A DNA stretch of 64,000 nt from Salisediminibacterium beveridgei (GTDB taxonomy: Bacteria; Bacillota; Bacilli; Bacillales; Salisediminibacteriaceae). The stretch spans positions 2,728,001 through 2,792,000 of the forward strand of contig NZ_CP012502.1 of the NCBI RefSeq assembly GCF_001721685.1. The letters run 5' to 3'. The notes beneath the pieces are model-generated. The model had not been told where the DNA came from and made no database searches. It saw nothing but the letters and a program-made list of their open reading frames with translations. This document shows, one piece after another, positions 29,453-37,181 of this stretch (its first letter is position 1; each line of letters opens with the position of its first letter). Position numbers and translations under genes: made by a program.

Positions 29453-32257
29453 CGTGAATTCAACATAAAGGTTTTGTGGGACTTCGTGCTCTAATCTTAG
29501 AATGGTTGTAATCGGTTGTTCTCCACTATATTCTACAGTATGGCCTTTTCCAATGTAGATGTAAGGTTCCGTCTTTGCATCGATTTTCCGATACTTTCGA
29601 ACGAATAAATGCAAATGTACCCCTCGTTTTTCATTGTAAATAATGTCTTGTCCAGTGTCAGAGATTTGTTTTGTTGCATTTTGACTTTGCCATTGAAAAT
29701 ATCTCCGATCGATAAATTGGTCTTTATAATTGATTCGTTCATCAATATCCGCTTCTTTATGAAGATCGATAAACAAGAAAAAGTCTTTGCCATTTTTCAG
29801 TAAACCGGATCCTCGAAAAGCAGAGTGCGTCTTTCGGTAATTTGACAATATCGCTGCATCTACCATTTGATATTGTTCATATAGTTTGAAATGAGGAATG
29901 CCGTAATCAATAGTTTGAAATTCTCGTTCATATCGAAGAATCCCGTAAAACAGTGCATCTTCAAGGTACTTACGATAGGCTTCATGTTGCAGTAATCTTG
30001 CTAAACTCGCAGTCCGTGTAAGTGTTGATACTCCATCAAACTCAGCCATTTTAAAAGCATGTTTTTTCTTTACATGATCGAAAAAATCATGATTGATGGC
30101 TTCAAAAACATGAATGACCGTATCGCGATAAACTGTTTGAATATATTTCTCGATTTCTTTCGTTGCTTCATTAAGAGTCACGATGTCTTGTTCAAACAGC
30201 ATTCTTATCACAACGAAATCATGGATCCGTTTGATCGGAAGCCGTTTTGAAAGGTCTTTAAGAGCTTTATCGAATTCTTCGTCTATACAAAGTCCTTTTA
30301 ACTGATCGTCTTTTTCCACCGTTGCGACAAAATCTAGATAATGATTCTTTTTAGAGATGAAGGCCACTGGATCAGGAGCCCCGTCATAGGTTAAATAATC
30401 CACCAAATAATGTGGTGTTTTCCCATTCAGGAATTGTTTAAATTCCAAATATGCCTCTCGCAAATATTTCATCGAATTGAAATTCTCTTGATCGATTTGC
30501 GATAGGATCCGCTCTTTTGAGATTTCATCCATCTGGATATGTGTTGAGCCTGGAATGTTCGCAAAGTCTGTGGATACAGCTACTTTCAAGCTTTCTTTGT
30601 CATAAAAACGGCTGCCGTTTAAGGCGATGGCTATCAGGAACGTTCGTTTATGATTACCAATGAAATCAAGCACGGTCAAAAAGGATTTCCCCTCATGCCT
30701 TCTCAGTCCCCGTCCAAGTTGTTGGATGAAAATAATCGGGGAATTCGTAGGCCGAAGCATCAATACTTGATTGACAGATGGTAAATCAACACCTTCATTA
30801 AAAATATCTACAGTGAAAATTACCTCGAGTGGATCTTTGTCATCTTCTAAACGATTCATCGTCTGTTCACGAACTTCTGCCGAGTCACTTCCTGAGAGAT
30901 GAGTACTCAAAATGCCACGATGATTGAACTCATCGGTCATATATTTGGCATGTTCAATACTTGCACAAAAACCTAAGCACTTTCTTAATTCCCCATCATG
31001 ACCATAAAACAACATTTGCTCAATGATATAATCGACACGTTCGTGTACTTTGAGTCGCTTCGTCACTTCCTCGATATCATCAATATCCACATCGGATAAA
31101 TCCACAGCATCAATGTCTGTAATCCCAAAATAATGAAACGGAATGATTAATTCATCATCTAAGGCTTCGTGCAAGCGAACTTCCACGGCTACATTATGAT
31201 CAAACAACTCGAAGACGCTTTGTGAGTCACTACGCTCTGGTGTTGCCGTCATGCCCAACATAAATTTCGGCTTAAAATAATTCATTACTTCTCGATAAGT
31301 CTGGGCTGCGGCGTGGTGGGCCTCATCTACGATGATATAGTCAAATTCGTCCGGTCGAAATCGATGGTAATGCCCTTTCACCGTTTGGATTGTAGCGAAA
31401 AGGTAATCGGCCTCGATGTTTTTTTCAGTACCTGTAAATAGTCCACATTGTTTATCCTTGTTATTTGGAATCAAGTGTTGGAACGTTTCCATTGCTTTTC
31501 GCATGATTTCACCACGATGAACAAGAAATAATAGCCGCTTCGGTTCAAATTCTTTTACATCAAAGGCGGACATATAGGTTTTCCCAGTTCCTGTAGCTGC
31601 TATCACCAATGCACGATCTTCTCCATAGGAACGAATTCGCTCGAGGTTTTCCCTAGCCCTTTTTTGCATTCGGTTAGGGGTGATGTAATCCTCTCTTTCA
31701 AAAATGAGTGTCGGTGTATCCTCTTTCTTCGGGAGATCCCGAATAAAATCCGCATACTCTTTTAAGAGATTTTCCGAAGCTTCTCTGCTATCTTGCCATA
31801 ATCGGTCAAATTCATGACGAACATTTTCTATGAAATCACCGTTAGGTTTTGAAATGATCTCAACATTCCATTCAATATTACTTTTTAGTGCACTTTGTGT
31901 AAGGTTCGATGAGCCAATGATGACTTTATAATAATCATCATATTCGAAAATATACACTTTCGTATGAAATCCGATTTCTTTATCCGTGACAAAGATTTTC
32001 AGATCCAAATGATCGAATTCCTTTATTTTATGTAATGCTTTCGGTTCGGTGAAATTTAGATAGGTCGAAGTAATAATTCGCCCTTTAATCCCCCGTTCTT
32101 TTGCTTCTTGAAGAGGCTCTAAAAGTAATTGAAGACCACTAAAATTGATGAAAGCCACACTGAAATAAAAACTTTTACATGTTCTCATCGAACTGACCAA
32201 TTCATTCAACATGTTCACTGGGCCTTCATTGATGATAAGTTTCTGATCATCCGTCAT
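29441..32257 (-). CDS. PLD-family nuclease / SF2 helicase with DUF3427-like C-terminus
   Basis: This 938-residue protein has three parts. Residues 1-180 form a phospholipase-D-type nuclease domain with one HKD half-site (HTKVYIFE ... IIGSSNLTQSAL). Residues 200-560 are a superfamily 2 helicase: Walker A AATGTGKTYMSA, motif II VDEAHHAA, motif III GMTATPERSD, motif VI QQLGRGLRRHEGK. The remaining 380 residues resemble the DUF3427 region. Proteins of this architecture (COG3886 plus COG1061) are frequent in defence and mobile islands. The DNA is AT-rich compared with neighbours, pointing to acquisition. ATG 32257 follows AGGTGA. A 70-residue gene sits 20 bases upstream in the same operon. The target (foreign DNA or damaged DNA) is unknown. 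Confidence 0.85.
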   Translation of the reverse strand: MTDDQKLIINEGPVNMLNELVSSMRTCKSFYFSVAFINFSGLQLLLEPLQEAKERGIKGRIITSTYLNFTEPKALHKIKEFDHLDLKIFVTDKEIGFHTKVYIFEYDDYYKVIIGSSNLTQSALKSNIEWNVEIISKPNGDFIENVRHEFDRLWQDSREASENLLKEYADFIRDLPKKEDTPTLIFEREDYITPNRMQKRARENLERIRSYGEDRALVIAATGTGKTYMSAFDVKEFEPKRLLFLVHRGEIMRKAMETFQHLIPNNKDKQCGLFTGTEKNIEADYLFATIQTVKGHYHRFRPDEFDYIIVDEAHHAAAQTYREVMNYFKPKFMLGMTATPERSDSQSVFELFDHNVAVEVRLHEALDDELIIPFHYFGITDIDAVDLSDVDIDDIEEVTKRLKVHERVDYIIEQMLFYGHDGELRKCLGFCASIEHAKYMTDEFNHRGILSTHLSGSDSAEVREQTMNRLEDDKDPLEVIFTVDIFNEGVDLPSVNQVLMLRPTNSPIIFIQQLGRGLRRHEGKSFLTVLDFIGNHKRTFLIAIALNGSRFYDKESLKVAVSTDFANIPGSTHIQMDEISKERILSQIDQENFNSMKYLREAYLEFKQFLNGKTPHYLVDYLTYDGAPDPVAFISKKNHYLDFVATVEKDDQLKGLCIDEEFDKALKDLSKRLPIKRIHDFVVIRMLFEQDIVTLNEATKEIEKYIQTVYRDTVIHVFEAINHDFFDHVKKKHAFKMAEFDGVSTLTRTASLARLLQHEAYRKYLEDALFYGILRYEREFQTIDYGIPHFKLYEQYQMVDAAILSNYRKTHSAFRGSGLLKNGKDFFLFIDLHKEADIDERINYKDQFIDRRYFQWQSQNATKQISDTGQDIIYNEKRGVHLHLFVRKYRKIDAKTEPYIYIGKGHTVEYSGEQPITTILRLEHEVPQNLYVEFTEKV

Positions 32258-32276
32258 CTTTCTCACCTAATTTCCG

Positions 32277-32489
32277 TCAAATGATCTCAATGTATTTCGA
32301 TTTTGGATTTTCCGGTAGTAATGGGATGGTTTGACCGCTACTATGGCGTACTTCAAATTGACAATCTGAGCTATTCAAAATGACTTTTCCTTGGAAATTC
32401 AGATTTACTATCCTCACTTCGTCACCCACTGCAATTTCACGATCATGGCAATCATACAATCCGATTTTGTCCCCCAATTCAAACACCAC
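32277..32489 (-). CDS. Small hypothetical protein upstream of the helicase
   Basis: This frame of 70 codons (GTG at 32489, or TTG at 32477, which is better spaced from AAGGTGG) encodes a soluble beta-rich peptide: GDKIGLYDCHDREIAVGDEV, then a second beta-hairpin GKVILNSSDCQFEVRH and a charged end. It looks like a small SH3-like or YopX-like barrel, but I cannot assign a family. It lies 20 bases before the helicase start on the same strand, so it is probably its operon partner. It could be a regulator or specificity factor; this is conjecture. Confidence 0.55.
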   Translation of the reverse strand: MVFELGDKIGLYDCHDREIAVGDEVRIVNLNFQGKVILNSSDCQFEVRHSSGQTIPLLPENPKSKYIEII

Positions 32490-32584
32490 CTTAGTTGTAT
32501 TTTACTGGTATTGGTAACGAATATCCACTCATTCATACGATTCATCACTCATAATCCACAAATTTCATTCTACCCTCACCCCTG

Positions 32585-33060
32585 TCACTCACTGTCACCG
32601 ACCATCAGTTCGATATCAGGGTATAAAAAAAGATGCCTCAGTCTCCTGAAACATCTTAAACCGTTTTCGTTTTCAGTTCGATTTGCTTTAAACTCTCTTG
32701 TCCATTCATAATTCACACATTGCAGCATTAATCCATTTAACGCCACCTCTTCATCCTCTGTACCGACTTGCCTGAATCCGTTTCTCTCCAGGACTCTCTG
32801 TGAGGGGATGTTGTTCGTTGTCGTTTTGGCGAACAGACGGTTCAGATGGCTTTTTCGATGAGAAGCGCCAGTGCTTTATTTGCAATGCCTTTGCCAATAT
32901 GCTTTTCCCCTACACGGTAGCCTGCGTGACCGCTTTTAAGTAATGGATCGAGATCCACCAGGCTCATTCTCCCAAGGATTTCACCTTCTGGATTCATGAT
33001 GAGAAAAAACAAGGATTCACCTGTTTCCTGTTCATTTGGCTTGTTGATCTTATTTTGCAA
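32585..33060 (-). pseudogene. GNAT acetyltransferase (RimJ/RimL type), truncated and frameshifted
   Basis: The first frame (33060-32842) contains the middle of a GNAT domain: FFLIMNPEGEILGRMSLVDL, then GYRVGEKHIGKGIANKALALL, the acetyl-CoA site. It stops at TGA directly after EKAI. In another frame the domain continues with HLNRLFAKTTTNNIPSQRVL and ERNGF..VG.EDEE, the usual C-terminal GNAT end. A single-base change in the AAAAAGCC run explains the shift. The N-terminal third is missing, and the shifted frame runs through the terminator hairpin before it stops, so the original stop is also lost. It directly abuts the intact GNAT gene 33061-33546. Confidence 0.75.
32624..32657 (-). terminator. 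Terminator behind the acetyltransferase genes
   Basis: AAGATG and CATCTT arms with inner TCAG/CTGA pairing (32630-32657) are followed by a run of seven T on the minus strand. Confidence 0.8.
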
Positions 33061-33546
33061 TTATAATTCCAGATACAATTTTTTCGTTTTGAGCACATGT
33101 CCGAACAATTCATCATCATATTCCTCACTGAGCCGAAACCCTTGAGCCTCATAAAAAGCGAGCCCTCCATGATTTTCACTCTCCACTTCCACGTGGATGA
33201 TCGATACATCGGGAAGTTCCTTGAAGCCTTCTCCGAGCAGTGCACTCCCGATCCCTTTTCCCTGTGCTCTTGGATCGATGTACAATGCCCCCAGCATCGC
33301 TTCTTTGCCTTTTGAGAAAAGGTTGGCAAAACCCACCGGTTTCCCGTCTTTTTCCGCAAGGAGCAGAACAGAATAATGGACTCTCCTCTCCATGTTTTCG
33401 TCAGAATACGCCTGCTCGATAAACCGGTCCTGCACGTATCTTGGGATAATGCCTTCATAGGTATGATGCCAGGTTTTCTTTGCAATATGCTGAATGTCTT
33501 CAATATCAGCTGTTGTCGCTTTTCGAATATTTGTTTCGTTTTGCAC
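33061..33546 (-). CDS. GNAT-family N-acetyltransferase
   Basis: This 161-residue GNAT enzyme moves an acetyl group from acetyl-CoA to an amine of unknown identity. Beta-4 is GALYIDPRAQGKGIGSALL, which contains the pyrophosphate loop R/Q-x-x-G-x-G/A (QGKGIG, about residues 100-105). The C-terminal NHGGLAFYEAQGFRLSEE is the motif B region with the general-acid tyrosine. The N-terminus has the IRKATTADIEDI pattern common in the family. The start ATG at 33546 is preceded by GGGGGGAATTGTGTGCAAA, an acceptable ribosome binding site. A degenerate second GNAT gene follows immediately. Small-molecule, antibiotic or protein N-terminal acetylation are all possible. Confidence 0.88.
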   Translation of the reverse strand: MQNETNIRKATTADIEDIQHIAKKTWHHTYEGIIPRYVQDRFIEQAYSDENMERRVHYSVLLLAEKDGKPVGFANLFSKGKEAMLGALYIDPRAQGKGIGSALLGEGFKELPDVSIIHVEVESENHGGLAFYEAQGFRLSEEYDDELFGHVLKTKKLYLEL

Positions 33547-33620
33547 ACAATTCCCCCCAGAAAAACTTTCCTCTATTTTACAACCATTCCTTTAAAAAAG
33601 AAATCGTTGTTTATCAGTTA

Positions 33621-34949
33621 TTACCCCCGCTGCACGACCTTCATACGCAGCCCGTCTTTAATCCGAAGCGAAACCAGCGGATCCGGTTTCACGGTGTCCT
33701 CACCGATCAGTTCAAAGCGGACCGATCGTCCAATGACTGCCAGTAAGATCGCCGCCTCCATCATCGCGAAGCGGTAGCCGATGCAGCTTCTGGAGCCTCC
33801 GCCGAAGGGGACGTAGGCGAATGGCGGAATCTGTTTTTCGGCCTCGGGTTCGAATCGTTCCGGTCTGAAGGTTTCCGGGTCTTCGAAGGCATCAGGGTCC
33901 CGGTGGATGGCGTAGGTGGCCATCATGAAAATGGTGCCTTCTTCGTACTCTTCGCCCTGCAGGGTGACGGGTTCGTCCGCTTCCCGGTAGATGATCCAGG
34001 CAGGTGGATAGAGTCTGAGGGTTTCTTTGATGATCTGTGTTGTATAAGGCATTTCCCGGCTTTTTGTGAAGGGATCCGCTGTGATGTCATCCATCGCGTC
34101 AATTTCTTCGTGGAACTTCGCCTCTGCTTCAGGGTTCTTTGCCAGCAGATAGAAGACCCAGGTCAAAAGATTGGCGGTGGTCTCATGTCCGGCGAGGAGC
34201 ATGGTCATCATCTGATCCCGGAGTTCCTGATCGGTGACTTTGTCTCCTTCAGGTGTAGCCACGGCGTCCATGAGGAGCCCCACCATGGTTTCTTTGTAGG
34301 CTTCGGGATTGGCCCGGGCTTCTTTCAGAATCCCGTAGACCTCCGTTTCAAGGGTTTTGATGGCCCGTTTGTGGGCAATGTTGCCTTTCGTCGGAACGCT
34401 CATCGGAAGCAGCACCGGCAAAAAGATGCTTTTGGCGGTTTCCTGGATGGTGACGTCCACCGCCTTGGCAAGGGCTTTTTTCCGTTTTCCCGGGTCTGTC
34501 GCGAACATGACTTTGGAAATGATCGACAGGGTCAGTTGCATCATTTCGTCATCAATCCGGCAGGTGTCTTTTTGTTGAAGCCCAGTGACGGTATCTCCTG
34601 CATCAGCCGCCATGATGCCGGCATAGTTTTTCAGGCGTTCTTTGTAGAACACCGGCTGGGTGTAGGCTTTTTGCATTTTATGTGCGGTTTTCTCCGTGGT
34701 GAGGAGCCCGTCCCCGATGGTACGGGTCAGTACTTTCGTCGGACGTCCTTTTCGAAAAGAAGCATCCTTTGTAACGAGGATCTCCTGCAGGTGGGCCGGG
34801 TTGTTGATGACAAATGTGGGCATTACTCCCGTATTCAAGGGAACCACCTTTCCCATTTCGCGCATACGCAGAAAGAAATCAAGCGGATCACGCCGGAAAT
34901 CCAAATAATTTGTCACCCGTTCGGTGAATTTAATTTTTGTTATCGCCAT
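33621..34949 (-). CDS. Cytochrome P450
   Basis: This soluble, class-type bacterial P450 of 442 residues has no membrane anchor. The oxygen-activation motif AGHETT is in helix I (about residue 254), the ExxR pair in ETLRLYP, the PERF motif (RPERFEPEAE) and the heme loop FGGGSRSCIG with Cys389 as axial ligand. All canonical residues are intact. P450s of this clan oxidise fatty acids, terpenoids or xenobiotics with an external redox partner. No ferredoxin or ferredoxin reductase is adjacent; the next gene upstream on the same strand (35036-36238) is a flavoprotein, separated by 86 bases, and might act with it. Substrate unknown. Confidence 0.93.
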   Translation of the reverse strand: MAITKIKFTERVTNYLDFRRDPLDFFLRMREMGKVVPLNTGVMPTFVINNPAHLQEILVTKDASFRKGRPTKVLTRTIGDGLLTTEKTAHKMQKAYTQPVFYKERLKNYAGIMAADAGDTVTGLQQKDTCRIDDEMMQLTLSIISKVMFATDPGKRKKALAKAVDVTIQETAKSIFLPVLLPMSVPTKGNIAHKRAIKTLETEVYGILKEARANPEAYKETMVGLLMDAVATPEGDKVTDQELRDQMMTMLLAGHETTANLLTWVFYLLAKNPEAEAKFHEEIDAMDDITADPFTKSREMPYTTQIIKETLRLYPPAWIIYREADEPVTLQGEEYEEGTIFMMATYAIHRDPDAFEDPETFRPERFEPEAEKQIPPFAYVPFGGGSRSCIGYRFAMMEAAILLAVIGRSVRFELIGEDTVKPDPLVSLRIKDGLRMKVVQRG

Positions 34950-35035
34950 GGCTATCTCTCCTCATCAGACTGTTTCTTCCATTGTATAACGATTGATGAA
35001 GAGATGCATAATGGAATGAATTGGCGTTTTGGTTT

Positions 35036-36238
35036 TTACTGATGAACGGGCAGGGGTGCCTGTTTGAGAACCGGGATCATTCTTGCGGCTGCCTGTCTTG
35101 CTCCGGCGATATTGCGGGCAGTGGGGCCGAGTTCAAGTTCAGCAAGGGCGCCCGTCAGATAAATGCCGTCATGCCAGGAGAGGTTCTGATCCACCACTGG
35201 TGTGCCGCACGGGGCATAAGGAAGATCAAAATCGTCTCCATAGATTTTGAGCCAGTCCGGGATTGGGCATTCCTGTCTGTAGCCGGTCGCGAGGATGACC
35301 GTCCTGGCATGAAGGGTATCGCCGGATTGCAGATGAAGCAGCATATGGCCATGGTTTACGGTTGTGCCGTCGACTTCGTCCTGACAGAGATGCAGGTTTC
35401 CTTTTGCTTCTTCACTGACCAGTGCGCGTTTGATCTCCGGCGGCACAGAGCCCCGGTATCTGGCCATTCGTATCGTCTGCCGCCTTCGCTGATTGTCTTT
35501 CAGCTGACTGAACCCGTTCATGTATTTCGGTCCGAGCCAGCCGGGATCACTGTCAAAATCATGCGTCCGAAGGGAATGCCTGGTGAGCAGCGTGACCTGT
35601 CCCGGGTACTCTTTTGAAAGCTTTAATGCAGTGTGTGCTGCGGTGATCCCGCCACCTGTAATGACGATTGGCGCTTCACTGTCTCTTGTCACATCCTCCG
35701 CTTCATGAAACACGTGCTCCACATGTCCGCCGGCGTCTTGTAGTCCACAGGCCCACTCCGGCCAGGCAACCATTTCATTCATCCCTGTTGCAACGATCAC
35801 TTGCCGGGCTGTCGTCGTCTCACCTGAGGCGAGTGTCACATGAAGCAGATCGTCTGAGTCTCTGGTGAGTCCGCTGACACTACCCTGATGATGCAAGGCA
35901 GCCAGTCCCGTTTCCTCAATCAGCGCCTGACAGTGCTCGTGAAACAGATCCAGAGACGGCCGTTTGTATCTGCCTAAGAAATCTGTTCCGTCCTGATCGT
36001 TTGAGAACTTCCGGAGACTGAAAGGATCCAGATCCAGATGATGAACGGACGGGGAGCGCAGATAGCGCATGCCGATGCGCGTCGTGTTTGTTTTCCACCT
36101 TGAAATCAATGACTCATTCGGGTCGACAATCCGCAGATCGTCCTGACGGAGTGTTCCGGATTTGAGGATTTGAACCCCCAGTAACGTGCCGTGAATACCG
36201 CCTCCAATGATGAGGCAGGTGCCAGGGTTTGTCTTCAT
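35036..36238 (-). CDS. FAD/NAD(P)-dependent oxidoreductase, monooxygenase-like
   Basis: This 400-residue flavoprotein has two Rossmann sites: FAD at LIIGGGIHGTLLG (residues 9-21) and NAD(P) at VITGGGITAAHTALKLS (about 190). It has the ATG motifs IVATGMNEM and ILATGYRQECPIP that are typical of N-hydroxylating or Baeyer-Villiger-like flavoprotein monooxygenases and of lysine/ornithine N-monooxygenase relatives. The start ATG at 36238 follows AAGGAGG. It precedes the cytochrome P450 gene on the same strand. It could be an independent monooxygenase or supply electrons; neither is shown by the sequence. Confidence 0.8.
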   Translation of the reverse strand: MKTNPGTCLIIGGGIHGTLLGVQILKSGTLRQDDLRIVDPNESLISRWKTNTTRIGMRYLRSPSVHHLDLDPFSLRKFSNDQDGTDFLGRYKRPSLDLFHEHCQALIEETGLAALHHQGSVSGLTRDSDDLLHVTLASGETTTARQVIVATGMNEMVAWPEWACGLQDAGGHVEHVFHEAEDVTRDSEAPIVITGGGITAAHTALKLSKEYPGQVTLLTRHSLRTHDFDSDPGWLGPKYMNGFSQLKDNQRRRQTIRMARYRGSVPPEIKRALVSEEAKGNLHLCQDEVDGTTVNHGHMLLHLQSGDTLHARTVILATGYRQECPIPDWLKIYGDDFDLPYAPCGTPVVDQNLSWHDGIYLTGALAELELGPTARNIAGARQAAARMIPVLKQAPLPVHQ

Positions 36239-36284
36239 AAGATCAGCCTCCTTCTTTCGTTTTCCCAGCGGTACGATGTTGGAT

Positions 36285-36323
36285 CAAAAAAACCTGCCGG
36301 CGAAGGGGGATCGCCAGACAGGT
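36285..36323 (-). terminator. Terminator of the rpsN paralogue operon
   Basis: A stem with outer ACCTG/CAGGT and inner TGGCGA/TCGCC-type pairing (about 36292-36323) runs into TTTTTTT on the minus strand, 12 bases after the rpsN stop. Confidence 0.8.
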
Positions 36324-36334
36324 CCAATGGATGG

Positions 36335-36604
36335 TTACCAGCTTGCTTTTCGGACACCGGGAATCTGCCCTTTATGCGCCAGATCCCGGAATTTGATCCG
36401 CGACAGTTCGAACTTACGAAGTACTCCGCGCGGGCGCCCGGTGACTCTGCACCTGCGGGTCAGTCTTGAAGGGGCTGAGTCTCTTGGCAGTTTCGCAAGG
36501 GCTGCATAATCCCCTTTTTCTTTGAGTTCCCGGCGTTTGTCTGCATATTTAGCAACCAGTGCCTCCCGTTGTCTTTCTTTTGCGACTTTTGATTTTTTCG
36601 CCAT
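36335..36604 (-). CDS. rpsN: 30S ribosomal protein S14, zinc-independent paralogue
   Basis: This 89-residue S14 is the long, zinc-free form: it begins [10 protein letters not shown] and has no CxxC pairs, in contrast to the 61-residue zinc-ribbon S14 in the main ribosomal operon. The C-terminal [19 protein letters not shown] and the [11 protein letters not shown] end are conserved. In Bacilli this paralogue (YhzA) is repressed by Zur and replaces the zinc form when zinc is scarce, freeing zinc. Its ATG overlaps the stop of the upstream gene (ATGA at 36604), so they are translated together. Zur-type boxes lie in front of that operon, opposite to a CobW-family GTPase gene. Confidence 0.95.
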   Translation of the reverse strand: MAKKSKVAKERQREALVAKYADKRRELKEKGDYAALAKLPRDSAPSRLTRRCRVTGRPRGVLRKFELSRIKFRDLAHKGQIPGVRKASW

Positions 36605-37011
36605 CAGTATGATGCTCCTCTCTCTTCGTCGTTCTCATGATTCCTGTCGTTGGTGAACGACAGATAATAGAATTTCGTTCGATTTGCGGCTTCCTCGCCG
36701 CGATACAGTACCATCAGTTCCGTCATATCCTGGAAACGGCAGGCTTTTGCACGAAGAAGCACCTCTTCGTGGATCGTCTCTTCAAGTTCCTGCATCATGG
36801 TGTACATATCATCTGCAGACTGACCGAAGCGAACGGCCACCTGTTCGAACGGCCGATGATCGATCATCAGCTGCAACAGTTCCGTTTCATCGCAGGCCGC
36901 TTCCACCAGCTCATTTTCCAGCGTTTCATAAGCAATGATCCGTCCCCGCTCGGGTTCCGGCAGAGATTGAATCACCTGTTTCCGAAAAAAATCGTACTGT
37001 GCCGCTTGCAT
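36604..37011 (-). CDS. Uncharacterised protein coupled to the zinc-independent S14
   Basis: From ATG 37011 (ribosome binding site GGAGGTGGCATC) the product is 135 residues, acidic and predicted mainly helical. It contains [20 protein letters not shown] and a long helical segment [20 protein letters not shown]. There are two cysteines, not paired, and no membrane helix. I do not recognise a family. It is the first gene of a two-gene unit with rpsN and starts 26 bases inside a Zur-box promoter region, so expression under zinc limitation is expected. It might act in ribosome remodelling or zinc handling, but the sequence gives no catalytic motif. An open frame upstream to 37128 crosses the operators and is not real. 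Confidence 0.7.
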   Translation of the reverse strand: MQAAQYDFFRKQVIQSLPEPERGRIIAYETLENELVEAACDETELLQLMIDHRPFEQVAVRFGQSADDMYTMMQELEETIHEEVLLRAKACRFQDMTELMVLYRGEEAANRTKFYYLSFTNDRNHENDEERGASY

Positions 37012-37033
37012 GATGCCACCTCCGGCCGTTTTT

Positions 37034-37167
37034 AAATCGTAACGATTACGATTAATACCAGTAAAACATATCTCGTTTATTTTGTAAACCGCAACCATTA
37101 CGATTTTCAAAAATCTTGATTCCGGCACTTTGCTGTGGTATGTTTTAGATCGTAATTATTCTGATTT
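37034..37167. promoter_or_regulatory. Three Zur-type boxes in the divergent zinc-gene promoter
   Basis: The B. subtilis Zur consensus is a 7-1-7 inverted repeat (TCGTAATnATTACGA). Box 1 at 37034-37054 has core TCGTAACGATTACGA, in front of the rpsN operon. Box 3 at 37147-37167 has core TCGTAATTATTCTGA, 14 bases before the GTPase start region. Box 2 at about 37087-37106 is degenerate, with one good half (ATTACGATTTT). Both divergent units should be repressed when zinc is plentiful. Confidence 0.85.
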
Positions 37168-37181
37168 AGGAGTGTGTCATC

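Noticed and set aside
32842..32844. Selenocysteine TGA in the second GNAT gene
   Set aside because: The homologous continuation is in a different frame, so the TGA is reached through a frameshift rather than standing in place of a cysteine.
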